Shown here: piece after piece, positions 38,688-46,521 of the stretch | Position numbering within the stretch: position 1 is the first letter of the stretch | Layout: each line of letters opens with the position of its first letter | From: Gemmatimonadota bacterium | GTDB taxonomy: Bacteria > JAAXHH01 | Assembly (NCBI GenBank): GCA_026705925.1 | Contig: JAPOZT010000018.1 | Coordinates: 1 to 61,982, forward strand | DNA: 61,982 bases | Direction: 5' to 3' | The notes under the pieces: model-generated | The model's database searches: none | Told to the model about the DNA's origin: nothing | What the model saw: the letters and a program-made list of their open reading frames with translations, nothing else | Made by a program: the position numbers and the translations under genes

Positions 38688-39335
38688 ATGTTGAAGACCG
38701 GTTTCGTACTTTTGGCCGCGATCGTCCTCGCGGCATCCCCGGCGCTGGCCGGCTCACCGTCCATTGCCGGCGATTACGTGGAAGTTCGCTCCAACCACAT
38801 CCTGGGCGGCGGCTGTACCTACTCGGCGGAAGCGGGAGGCGATGCCAACCAGGCCGTGGTAGCCTGGCATATCCGTGAAGGCGCGCTGGCCGATCTTTCC
38901 GTCGTCGCCGTCATTCTCGGCAAGGGCAACCTGCAACTCGGGCATCACGCCCGCGAGACCGTGCTGTTGATCGACAGCCGGGCCACGCCCGGCCAGCGCC
39001 AGGACCTGAAGAGCGCTTTCACCGCACGGTATGGCGAGTTGTTCGGCACGGTTAAAACGGTCAAGCCCACGGACATCTCCTTCCGCCACGACGGCGGGGA
39101 CGCCTACGCCGTTACGGTGGATGGCCAGGTCCGTGTGGCCACCCGGACCATGCTGGCGACCGACCACGAACCCAACTGCGACCGCATGGTGTGGTACGAT
39201 CCCTTCACCAGGGACGCATCGGCCGCGCTGGTCCAGACTGCCGCTCACGCGTACAGCGGTTCGGACCTGATCGCGACCTGGAGCATTCCGAACAAGCGCA
39301 GCGCCTACGTGGGAACTTTCGCCTTCACCCCGTAA
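38688..39335 (+). CDS. DUF1326 domain-containing exported protein
   Basis: 215 aa from the ATG at 38688, with GGGAGG just upstream; signal peptide MLKTGFVLLAAIVLAASPAL. The DUF1326 pattern follows: SIAGDYVEVRSNHILGGGC, VVAWHIREGALADLSVVAVI and LLIDSRATPGQRQDLKSAF. DUF1326 proteins are found with copper- or metal-related membrane proteins in some genomes, but their function is unknown. The two visible Cys (GGGCTY and PNCDRM) might form a disulfide. It is alone on the plus strand before the EamA transporter. Confidence 0.82.
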   Translation: MLKTGFVLLAAIVLAASPALAGSPSIAGDYVEVRSNHILGGGCTYSAEAGGDANQAVVAWHIREGALADLSVVAVILGKGNLQLGHHARETVLLIDSRATPGQRQDLKSAFTARYGELFGTVKTVKPTDISFRHDGGDAYAVTVDGQVRVATRTMLATDHEPNCDRMVWYDPFTRDASAALVQTAAHAYSGSDLIATWSIPNKRSAYVGTFAFTP

Positions 39336-39413
39336 CGCGCACCCCGCCGATCTTGCATTGGCGATCCATCATGTACCAGGAAGCCGGCGAGGCGGTAATC
39401 GTTCGCCGGCTTC

Positions 39414-40295
39414 TTGCTATCTACGGACGGAGAACAGACTACGGCGCTCGGACTCCTTCTGCTGATCACGGCGACCGTCGTGACGTCGTGCTTCGGCCTG
39501 ATCCTGAAGTCCGCCCACCATAACGGACACAATGCACTTGCGGTGGGCAGCCTCAACTATGGCGCCGGTGCCGTGATCTCCGGCCTCCTGATGCTCGCGG
39601 ACCCGGGCTGGTTCTGGCACTGGACCACCGTGGTGATCGGCGCGGCCAGCGGGTTCTTCTATTTCGTCGCCTTCCGCTTCCTGATCCAGGCGCTCCTTCA
39701 GGGCGGTGTCGCAGTGACCCTGGCCATCGTCCGCCTGTCCGTCCTCATCCCCATCCTCTGCTCCATCGTCATCTGGTACGAGATCCCCAACCTGACGCAG
39801 ACCGCGGGCATCATCACGGTCTGCATCGCCCTGCCGCTCCTGACGATCGGCGTGGGCAGGCAGGCCGAACTGTCCCTGCGCGGCGTCGCCTGGCTGGTCG
39901 GCGCTCTCTTCATCACGACGGGGTTCTGCCACCTGTCCCCGAAGGTCTTCAGCGAACTCGCGCCCCAGAGCCAGATGCCGCTCTACCTCTTCTCCCTCTT
40001 CGCCGTATCCGGCATCATGGGGCTTTTCTACCTCTGGAACAAACCGATCCGGGCGCGCCTGCCCGAAGTACAGTGGAGCGTCCTCCTGGGCGCGGTCAAC
40101 GTCGGGGGAACATGGCTTCTGGTCCTCACGCTCAAGCACCTTCCCGGCACCGTCGTCTTTCCCTTCGTCAGCGCGGTCGGCCTTGTCATCACCACGCTCG
40201 TGGCTATATTGTACTGGAAGGAACAGGTTCGCGGACCGGCCTTTGTCGGCATCGGCCTGACCCTGGTCGCCGTCGTCCTGGTAAACAGCAGTTGA
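39414..40295 (+). CDS. EamA/DMT family transporter
   Basis: 293 aa from a TTG at 39414; the start is uncertain because no clear ribosome binding site is seen and no in-frame ATG lies before the first helix. About ten hydrophobic helices are visible (LGLLLLITATVVTSCFGLIL, AVISGLLMLADPGWF, GFFYFVAFRFLIQALL, FSLFAVSGIMGLFYL, WKEQVRGPAFVGIGLTLVAV), arranged as two EamA halves. Members export amino acids, nucleotides or sugars, or import them; nothing here fixes the substrate. The dcd gene follows 30 bp later. Confidence 0.82.
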   Translation: MLSTDGEQTTALGLLLLITATVVTSCFGLILKSAHHNGHNALAVGSLNYGAGAVISGLLMLADPGWFWHWTTVVIGAASGFFYFVAFRFLIQALLQGGVAVTLAIVRLSVLIPILCSIVIWYEIPNLTQTAGIITVCIALPLLTIGVGRQAELSLRGVAWLVGALFITTGFCHLSPKVFSELAPQSQMPLYLFSLFAVSGIMGLFYLWNKPIRARLPEVQWSVLLGAVNVGGTWLLVLTLKHLPGTVVFPFVSAVGLVITTLVAILYWKEQVRGPAFVGIGLTLVAVVLVNSS

Positions 40296-40325
40296 GACTC
40301 CTTACACCCAGGAAGGAAAATCGTA

Positions 40326-40853
40326 GTGATCCTATCGGGAAAAATGATACAAGAGCGCATTGGGAAAGACATTTTCATTGAGCCATTCGATCCCGCCAGG
40401 CTCAATCCGAACAGTTACAATCTCTCACTCGCCGATGAACTCCTGATATACGAGGATGACGTGCTCGACATGAAGAAGCAACACCGCACGCGATCCATTC
40501 AGATCCCGGACGAAGGGTACGAACTGCGCCCCCAGACGCTCTATCTTGCCAGGACCGCGGAATTTACCAGGACGGACAAGTACGTTCCCATGCTCGAAGG
40601 GCGGTCTTCGGTGGGTAGATTGGGGCTTTTTGTCCACGTAACCGCAGGTTTCGGCGATGTGGGATTCGCCGGCTACTGGACTTTGGAGATGTTCTGTGTC
40701 CGGCCCATCAGGATCTACCCGAACGTGGAAATCTGCCAGGTATATTATCACACACTGGATGGCGATTTCGAGACCTATGTAAGTGGAAAGTACCAGAACA
40801 ACAAGGGCATTCAGCCTAGTCGTCTGTATCTTGATTTTCTAGAAAACAAATAA
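40326..40853 (+). CDS. dcd: dCTP deaminase
   Basis: 175 aa from a GTG at 40326 with AGGAAGG upstream. Family features: RLNPNSYNLSLADELLIYED, the nucleotide-binding LEGRSSVGRLGLFVHVTAGF, the catalytic Glu in GFAGYWTLEMF and a C-terminal SGKYQNNKGIQPSRLYLDF lid. It makes dUTP (or dUMP, in bifunctional relatives) from dCTP for thymidylate synthesis. The gene and the 150 bp after it are noticeably AT-richer than their surroundings, which could mean transfer, possibly from a phage-like source; that is only an impression by eye. Confidence 0.93.
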   Translation: MILSGKMIQERIGKDIFIEPFDPARLNPNSYNLSLADELLIYEDDVLDMKKQHRTRSIQIPDEGYELRPQTLYLARTAEFTRTDKYVPMLEGRSSVGRLGLFVHVTAGFGDVGFAGYWTLEMFCVRPIRIYPNVEICQVYYHTLDGDFETYVSGKYQNNKGIQPSRLYLDFLENK

Positions 40854-40913
40854 CCAAAGCACGTCCATAAAGTAAGCTTGCTCATAGCGCAGGTACGTCC
40901 TTCACAAAAAAAA

Positions 40914-40945
40914 TGTTGATTCTTATTTTAATCAATGTTGACAAT
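40914..40945 (+). promoter_or_regulatory. Conserved 32-bp AT-rich element, copy 1 (candidate operator/promoter)
   Basis: It opens TGTTGAT, has the core TATTTTAATCAAT and closes TTGACAAT. A TTGATT/AATCAA inverted repeat lies inside. The TTGACA at 40938-40943 could be a -35, with TTAAGA 17 bp on, about 40 bp before the PfkB-SIS start. Copy 2 lies at 51178-51209 in reverse orientation with 28 of 32 positions the same. Confidence 0.7.
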
Positions 40946-41007
40946 ATAAATTTCGGCGTTTTAAGAGATACCGGCCGCTCGTGTGATTCCCCCCAAGGTG
41001 GCTATTC

Positions 41008-42708
41008 GTGATCCAGGACATCGACCGCACACGCAGGGTAGTGGGCATCGGAAGCAACGTCGTGGACGTGATCTACCGGGTGAACCGGATCGCGGGCCCG
41101 GAGGAGAAAACCTATATCCTGCCGGATGAAACGGGCTTGGTCGTCACCGAGATCGCAGGAGGGGTGACGCTGAATCACCTGGCCTGGACAGCCCAGATGG
41201 GGGTCCCCGCCGGGCTCTTCGGATTCCAGGGAGACGACCGGTACGGCGCGATGATCCGGGAGGAGATGGACCGCCACGGCATCGACCGGTCGGCTGTACA
41301 GGTCATGGAGGGCCGCGCATCGGGTTTTTCGGTAGTGAACGTGGCCGAAGACGCGGACCGGGCGATCTACATGGCCCGTGCCCTGACGGCGGAGACCACG
41401 GCCGAGCACGTGGTGACGCATTTCGCCGACTATATACGTTCGGCCGCCATGGTGACGACGGAGGTTTCCCAACTCCCGCTGGACGCCGTCGTCGCGGTAC
41501 TGCGCATCGCCCGCGAGGCCGGCGTACCCACCGTGCTGGACGTGGATGTCCCCCCGGATTTCGCCATCGAGGTGGCCGGACTCGGATCTGCTGAAGAATT
41601 CGAGGAAGCCCTGCGTCTCGCCGACGTCGTGAAACCCGCCAAGGCCGCCGCCCTGCAGATGGCGGAAGCCGACACTTCCGAAGAACGGGCCGAGGGTATT
41701 TTCAGCCGGTACGGCGCCCGCCTGGTGGCCATCACTGAAGGGGCGCAGGGCTCGGTCGTCACCGACGGGAAACAGACGGTCCGCGTACCGGCGAAACCCG
41801 TGGAAGCCCGAGACACCACCGGCGCCGGGGATGCCTTCCTGGGCGGACTGATCGCGGGACTTTTCCACGGGCTTTCTTTGAAGGATACCGCGGCGCTCGC
41901 CAATGCCTGCGGCGCCGTGTGTTGCCTCCTCCCGGGGGCTTTCCCGCAACTGGGATCGAGCCGGGACGACGTGATGGCCCTGTACGAAGGCGCTCGGATC
42001 CCTGCCCGGACCGCGCCCGAAACCGTGGCCGCCTCGGAATCGGCCACTTTGAGAGCCGAAGGCGCTGATTTCGGCGAGACCGCTTCTGACGCGGCGTCGA
42101 CCGGCGTGGCCGGACTGAAGGCCGTACAGCGGACCGCCGAAGCGCTGGCGAAGCTGCACGCAGGCTTGCCTGACGCCTACTTCGACGAAGCCATCACGGT
42201 CATACGGAAGTCGGAAGCCGCCGGCGGGCGCGTACACGTCACTGGCGTTGGGAAGTCCCGCCATATCGGCCGCAAGCTGGCGGCCACGCTGCAGAGTACC
42301 GGCACGAAGGCGTATTTCCTCGATCCGGCCGACTGCAACCACGGCGACTGCGGCCAGGTGGCGCAAGGGGACGTGGTCATCGCCCTTTCCCACAGCGGGG
42401 AGACCGAGGAACTGATGGCCGCCGTGCAAACCCTCACCGCGAACGGCGCGACGATCATTGCCATCACAGGAGACCCTTCATCCAGTCTCGCCCGGTCGAG
42501 CGCGGCGATCCTGCACGTACCCGTAGCGAGTGAGGCCGGCCCCCTCGGGCTCGCACCGACGGCGAGCACGTCCTGCCAACTCGCCGTGGCCGACGGGCTC
42601 GCCATGGCCCTGAAGGCCATCCGCGGGTTCACCCGGGAAGACTTCGCCCGGTACCATCCCGGCGGGAGTCTCGGAAAGCGTCTGAAGGATAGTGAGACAG
42701 AAACCTGA
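41008..42708 (+). CDS. PfkB-family sugar kinase fused to a KpsF/GutQ-type SIS isomerase domain
   Basis: 566 aa from a GTG at 41008 (AAGGTGG at 40995-41001). Residues 1-330 are a ribokinase-like PfkB domain ending with the catalytic signature DTTGAGDAFLGGLIAG. After a linker rich in Ala, Glu and Ser (about 330-368), residues about 370-560 form a SIS domain of the arabinose-5-phosphate isomerase type: VTGVGKSRHIGRKLAATLQS, NHGDCGQV, IALSHSGETEELM, GLAPTASTSCQLAVADGLA and RYHPGGSLGKRL. CBS domains are absent. The fusion suggests phosphorylation of a sugar, or its product, followed by aldose/ketose isomerisation. A conserved AT-rich element lies upstream. The HAD gene follows. Confidence 0.92.
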   Translation: MIQDIDRTRRVVGIGSNVVDVIYRVNRIAGPEEKTYILPDETGLVVTEIAGGVTLNHLAWTAQMGVPAGLFGFQGDDRYGAMIREEMDRHGIDRSAVQVMEGRASGFSVVNVAEDADRAIYMARALTAETTAEHVVTHFADYIRSAAMVTTEVSQLPLDAVVAVLRIAREAGVPTVLDVDVPPDFAIEVAGLGSAEEFEEALRLADVVKPAKAAALQMAEADTSEERAEGIFSRYGARLVAITEGAQGSVVTDGKQTVRVPAKPVEARDTTGAGDAFLGGLIAGLFHGLSLKDTAALANACGAVCCLLPGAFPQLGSSRDDVMALYEGARIPARTAPETVAASESATLRAEGADFGETASDAASTGVAGLKAVQRTAEALAKLHAGLPDAYFDEAITVIRKSEAAGGRVHVTGVGKSRHIGRKLAATLQSTGTKAYFLDPADCNHGDCGQVAQGDVVIALSHSGETEELMAAVQTLTANGATIIAITGDPSSSLARSSAAILHVPVASEAGPLGLAPTASTSCQLAVADGLAMALKAIRGFTREDFARYHPGGSLGKRLKDSETET

Positions 42709-42727
42709 AGCATTGGAAAGGATCACC

Positions 42728-43648
42728 ATGACCGCGGAAGCACCCGAAGCAGTACCGAAAACCAGCGACGACACCCCTGAAATCAAGCTGATCGCCTTCG
42801 ACCAGGACGACACGGCGCTGTTGCCCGACGGAAAGCCCTCCTCCGAGGGGTTGGGCGCCATCGAAGCCGCCCTCGAACAGGGATTGGTCGTGAGCTCCGT
42901 GAGCGGCCGCAACATCGACCGCAGCTGCGAGCCCTTCAGCACTGCACGGCAGTTGTTCGACCGGCTCTACGTCATCGCCAACAACGGCGGGATCATACTC
43001 GGGCCGGTCCGCCAGGGGCAAAGACCCTTGCTCTTCGAAAAGCGCATTCAACGGGACGTCTTTCTGGACCTGCTCGACTTCATCGAGGAAAACGGCTTCA
43101 ACTTCGTATACAGCTGGCTGCGTGTGACGGAGACCGGCCCCCTGGACAGCGTGATCACCAACGAATATACCCCCTCCATCGCATCCATCGAGGAACAGAG
43201 CCGCGCCGCCGTCGACCTGGACGACGAACTTATGGCGAGACTGAGACAGGGCAATTATCCCCCGCCGCCCAAGATGCTGATCCTGCCCGGCCTGGACCGG
43301 CGCGAGGCGGTTCTGGCGGAGCTGAAGACTCGTTTCGCATCCCGCCTCTATCTCGTCAAGACGAATCCGGACCGGATCGAAGCCATGCACGCCGACGTCA
43401 ACAAGAAGGTCGCCGTGGAGTTCGTCGCACGCGAGCACGGGATATCCATGGATCACGTGATGGCCATTGGGGACGGCGACAACGACCTGCCCATGCTGTT
43501 CAACGCGGGCCTGGGTGTAATCATGGAAAACGCCCAGGACGCGGTCAAGGAAGCGGGCCGGGCGCAGGGCCTGGTCATCGCCCCGACGAACCACAAGAAC
43601 GGCTTTGCCTGGGCGATCCGTCGATACGCGTTGAACAACGGCCGTTGA
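42728..43648 (+). CDS. HAD-superfamily Cof-type phosphatase
   Basis: 306 aa from the ATG at 42728 (MTAEAPEAVPKTSDDT); the frame is open to 42692, overlapping the upstream gene. HAD motif I is IAFDQDDTALL (first Asp nucleophile, DxD), motif II the Ser in VVSSVSGRN, and motif IV GDGDNDLPMLFNAG. The size and the C2-type cap between motifs II and III mark the Cof group, which dephosphorylates sugar phosphates and similar small molecules. Only about 20 bp from the PfkB-SIS gene, so it probably acts in the same sugar-phosphate pathway. Confidence 0.9.
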   Translation: MTAEAPEAVPKTSDDTPEIKLIAFDQDDTALLPDGKPSSEGLGAIEAALEQGLVVSSVSGRNIDRSCEPFSTARQLFDRLYVIANNGGIILGPVRQGQRPLLFEKRIQRDVFLDLLDFIEENGFNFVYSWLRVTETGPLDSVITNEYTPSIASIEEQSRAAVDLDDELMARLRQGNYPPPPKMLILPGLDRREAVLAELKTRFASRLYLVKTNPDRIEAMHADVNKKVAVEFVAREHGISMDHVMAIGDGDNDLPMLFNAGLGVIMENAQDAVKEAGRAQGLVIAPTNHKNGFAWAIRRYALNNGR

Positions 43649-43759
43649 ACAGGACGCGTCGATACGTGTCGAACGGCGGTCACGGTGCGGCGCCTCTGAA
43701 CGGCAGCCACGGTGCGGCGGTACTCCGGTCCCATCCCGCGGCGCGAACGGATCCCTCCC

Positions 43760-45628
43760 ATGAACACATCCCTCCTCGACCATCTCCGTTCTTCCATGCT
43801 GGTGGCGGACGGCGCCAGCGGCACGATGCTGTACGCCCGCGGCGTGCCGATGGAGGTCTGCTTCGACGAGATCAACCTGAGCCGGCCCGACCTGATCCGG
43901 AAGATCCACGAGGAATACGTGGACGCGGGCGCCGGTTTGATCGAAACCAATACCTTCGGGGCCAATGCCCTGTCCCTGTCGAAATACAACCTGGAAGACC
44001 AGGCGGAAACCTTGAACGCTCGGGGTGTGGAGATCGCCCGGGAGGCGGCGGGGTCCCGCGCCTTTGTGGCCGGCGCCGTGGGACCGGCCCGGGGTCTGCC
44101 CCATTGGGATTACACCAAAGCGGACCACCGGCGGGTTCACGCGGAACAGATCGCCGCCCTTGCCGGCGGCGGCGCGGACGCGATCATCCTGGAGACCTTT
44201 CTCCGGCTCGACGAACTCAAGGCGGCGCTTGCGGTCTGCCAGGAGATTTGCGACCTGCCAACGATCTGCCAGCTCGCCGTGGACCAGTACGGACAGTCGG
44301 ACGACGGGTTCGAGGTCGTGGAGGCCTTCGATCAGCTTCGCGCGGCCGGCGCCGACGTGGTGGGGGTCAATTGTCGCAGCGGTCCAAAGGGCCTGCTGGA
44401 CGCCCTCGCGCCGGTACCCCTGTCGGAGGGGCTGGTGCTCTCGGCATTCCCAAACGCCGGTTCACCCGTCTACGTGGACGGCCGGTTCATCTACGAGGCG
44501 ACGCCGGAGTACTTCGCTACGAGTGCGCTTCGGCTGCGCGACCAGGGCGTACGGTTGATCGGCGGGTGTTGCGGCACCCTGCCCGAGCACGTGCAAGCCA
44601 TGGCCCGGGCCCTTGAAGGACGGGAGATCGTCACGCGCAAGAAGGTCCTGCCGGTCGAAGTCCGGGTCCCGGCGCGTCCGGAACGTATTGCCCGTCCCGT
44701 ACCCGCGCCCCCGGCGGTTGAACCGTCGATCGTGGACCTGGTCAAGGAACGGGTGACCGTCATCGTCGAGCTCGACCCGCCCCGGGACCTGGATCACGGC
44801 CCCATCGTCCGGGGCGCACAAGCCCTGAAGAAGGCGGGTGCCGACGCCCTGACCATGGCCGACAACTCCCTTGCCGTCACGCGGATCAGCAACATGGCCG
44901 TGGGGCAGATCGTCAAGGAGGAGGCCGGCATCCGGCCGCTGTTGCACATCACCTGCCGCGACCGGAACCTGGCCAGCCTGCAGTCCCAGGTACTCGGACT
45001 GCACGCACTCGGCATCGACCACGTCCTTGCCGTCACGGGCGATCCCGTCAAGTTCGGCGATCAGCCGGGGGCGAGCAATGTCTACGACGTTTCATCCTTC
45101 GAGCTGATCCGGTTGATCAAGCAGATGAACGACGGCGTGGGGTTTTCGGGCCGCACCCTTAATGGAAGGACCGCGTTTACCGTGGCGGCGGCCTTCGACC
45201 CCAACGGACCTAACCTGGACAGAAGGATCAGAAGGCTGGAAAGAAAGGTCGAAGCCGGAGCCGACATGATCATGACGCAGCCCCTCTTCGACCGCCGCCA
45301 GGCGAAGCAGCTCTACGAGGCGACCCGGGATGCCGGCGTACCCATATTCCCGGGCGTTATGCCGCTCGTCAGCGACGGCAACACGGAGTTCCTCCACAAC
45401 GAGGTACCCGGATTCGTCGTGCCAGACGACGTGCGCGCGCGCATGGCCCGCGTGGGCCGTGGACGCAAGGCCCGGCGAGAGGGTGTCGCCATCGCGCGGG
45501 AACTCATCGAGTCCGTTCTGGCGAACTTCAACGGGCTCTACCTGATCACGCCCTTCAACCGTTATCCCATGACGGTTGAACTGACGGAATTCGCCCTGCA
45601 GGCCACGACACGCAAAGCGCCTGGGTGA
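43760..45628 (+). CDS. Bifunctional homocysteine S-methyltransferase/5,10-methylenetetrahydrofolate reductase
   Basis: 622 aa from the ATG at 43760. Residues about 1-290 are the homocysteine methyltransferase barrel (VADGASGTMLYARGVPMEVC, LIETNTFGANALSLSKY, zinc Cys in VGVNCRSGP and the GGCCGTLPEHV pair). Residues about 325-615 form the MTHFR barrel (VIVELDPPRDLDHGPIVRGA, VLAVTGDPVKFGDQPG, ADMIMTQPLFDRRQAKQLYE). The same order is found in Bacillus YitJ. It would reduce methylene-THF and pass methyl groups to homocysteine for methionine synthesis. It stands at the 3' end of the plus-strand run and is followed by a 48-bp repeat. Confidence 0.93.
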   Translation: MNTSLLDHLRSSMLVADGASGTMLYARGVPMEVCFDEINLSRPDLIRKIHEEYVDAGAGLIETNTFGANALSLSKYNLEDQAETLNARGVEIAREAAGSRAFVAGAVGPARGLPHWDYTKADHRRVHAEQIAALAGGGADAIILETFLRLDELKAALAVCQEICDLPTICQLAVDQYGQSDDGFEVVEAFDQLRAAGADVVGVNCRSGPKGLLDALAPVPLSEGLVLSAFPNAGSPVYVDGRFIYEATPEYFATSALRLRDQGVRLIGGCCGTLPEHVQAMARALEGREIVTRKKVLPVEVRVPARPERIARPVPAPPAVEPSIVDLVKERVTVIVELDPPRDLDHGPIVRGAQALKKAGADALTMADNSLAVTRISNMAVGQIVKEEAGIRPLLHITCRDRNLASLQSQVLGLHALGIDHVLAVTGDPVKFGDQPGASNVYDVSSFELIRLIKQMNDGVGFSGRTLNGRTAFTVAAAFDPNGPNLDRRIRRLERKVEAGADMIMTQPLFDRRQAKQLYEATRDAGVPIFPGVMPLVSDGNTEFLHNEVPGFVVPDDVRARMARVGRGRKARREGVAIARELIESVLANFNGLYLITPFNRYPMTVELTEFALQATTRKAPG

Positions 45629-45640
45629 GCGTCTAAGCAT

Positions 45641-45742
45641 CGGTCGGTCCCTGGACCGTGCCGTGTGCGGAATACTTTGCCTGCGGACCGGTCGGCCCCC
45701 GGACCGTGCTGTGTGCGGAATACTTTGCCTGCGGACCGGTCG
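45641..45742. repeat. 48-bp tandem repeat, 2.1 copies
   Basis: Unit 1 (45641-45688) and unit 2 (45689-45736) share the block GTGTGCGGAATACTTTGCCT and differ at about four positions; CGGTCG begins a third unit. The array starts 12 bp after the stop of the homocysteine methyltransferase/MTHFR gene. Confidence 0.92.
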
Positions 45743-45766
45743 ACGCGCAGTTCGGTCGAACCAGCA

Positions 45767-46273
45767 CTAACCGCCGTAAAGCAGGCCGGCGATGACCGAC
45801 CCGGCAATCACAAGCAGCATAACCATCAGCTTGTTGTTTGCCGATGTCACGCAATGCTCGATCTTGAATTCCTGTGATACGAATTTCTGCTCCAGTAGAT
45901 CGAATTTCCCTTTGTTTCTGGCATCCATCGCGTTCAGCTTTTCTAAGACGGTCTCAGACTTGAAATTGATCGCATCGAAGCGTCCTTCGTACCTGGCGTC
46001 CATCTCGGCCAGGTTTTTCTCGATCGCGGCGGACCTTTTTTCGAGGACCCCAAACCTGCCATCGATCGCATCGAAGCGTCTTTCGTACCTGGCGTCCATC
46101 TCGGCCAGGTTTTTCTCGATCGCGGCGAACTTTTCTACGAGGACCCCAAACTTGGCATCGATCGCCTCGAATCGAGTGCCTAACATATCCTCCAGTGAAT
46201 GAAATGCCGTGTTCACCTCCGTCACCGTGGCAAACACCTCAGCCGGCGATTCCCTTACTTTGTCCTCTCCCAT
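45767..46273 (-). CDS. Coiled-coil protein with C-terminal membrane anchor and internal 32-aa repeat
   Basis: 168 aa from the ATG at 46273, with a perfect GGGAGG five bases upstream. Most of the protein is an alpha-helical coiled coil built from two 32-residue units (AIDAKFGVLVEKFAAIEKNL and AIDGRFGVLEKRSAAIEKNL as their openings, each ending in MDARYExRFD) plus a diverged third. A hydrophobic helix (LMVMLLVIAGSVIAGLLYGG) ends the protein. The DNA repeat is 96 bp. The layout recalls DUF1640 and phage haemolysin XhlA-like proteins, but no family is assigned. Function unknown. Confidence 0.75.
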   Translation of the reverse strand: MGEDKVRESPAEVFATVTEVNTAFHSLEDMLGTRFEAIDAKFGVLVEKFAAIEKNLAEMDARYERRFDAIDGRFGVLEKRSAAIEKNLAEMDARYEGRFDAINFKSETVLEKLNAMDARNKGKFDLLEQKFVSQEFKIEHCVTSANNKLMVMLLVIAGSVIAGLLYGG

Positions 46274-46394
46274 GATGACCTCCCAGTGAAGAAATGGATG
46301 CGCTTGTGAATGGACCAATTCGATATGGTCTATTGAAATAGTCGGGGGCTTTTGTAACCTCTCGCACGTTTTTTAATTCGGATTGGTCGATCCA

Positions 46395-46505
46395 AGGCTG
46401 GGATGATAGAATCAGGCTGGGATGGTCGATACAGGCTGGATGGTCGATTCAGGCTGGATGGTCGATTCAGGCTGGGATGGTCGATTCACGCCGGATGGTC
46501 GATAC
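46395..46505. repeat. 18/19-bp tandem repeat, six copies
   Basis: Six units of the type AGGCTGGATGGTCGATTC, three of them 19 bp through an extra G, fill the spacer between the coiled-coil gene (starting at 46273, minus) and the end of DUF2339 at 46522. The last unit has diverged (ACGCCGG). Confidence 0.93.
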
Positions 46506-46521
46506 AGGAAGGTCTACCGGG

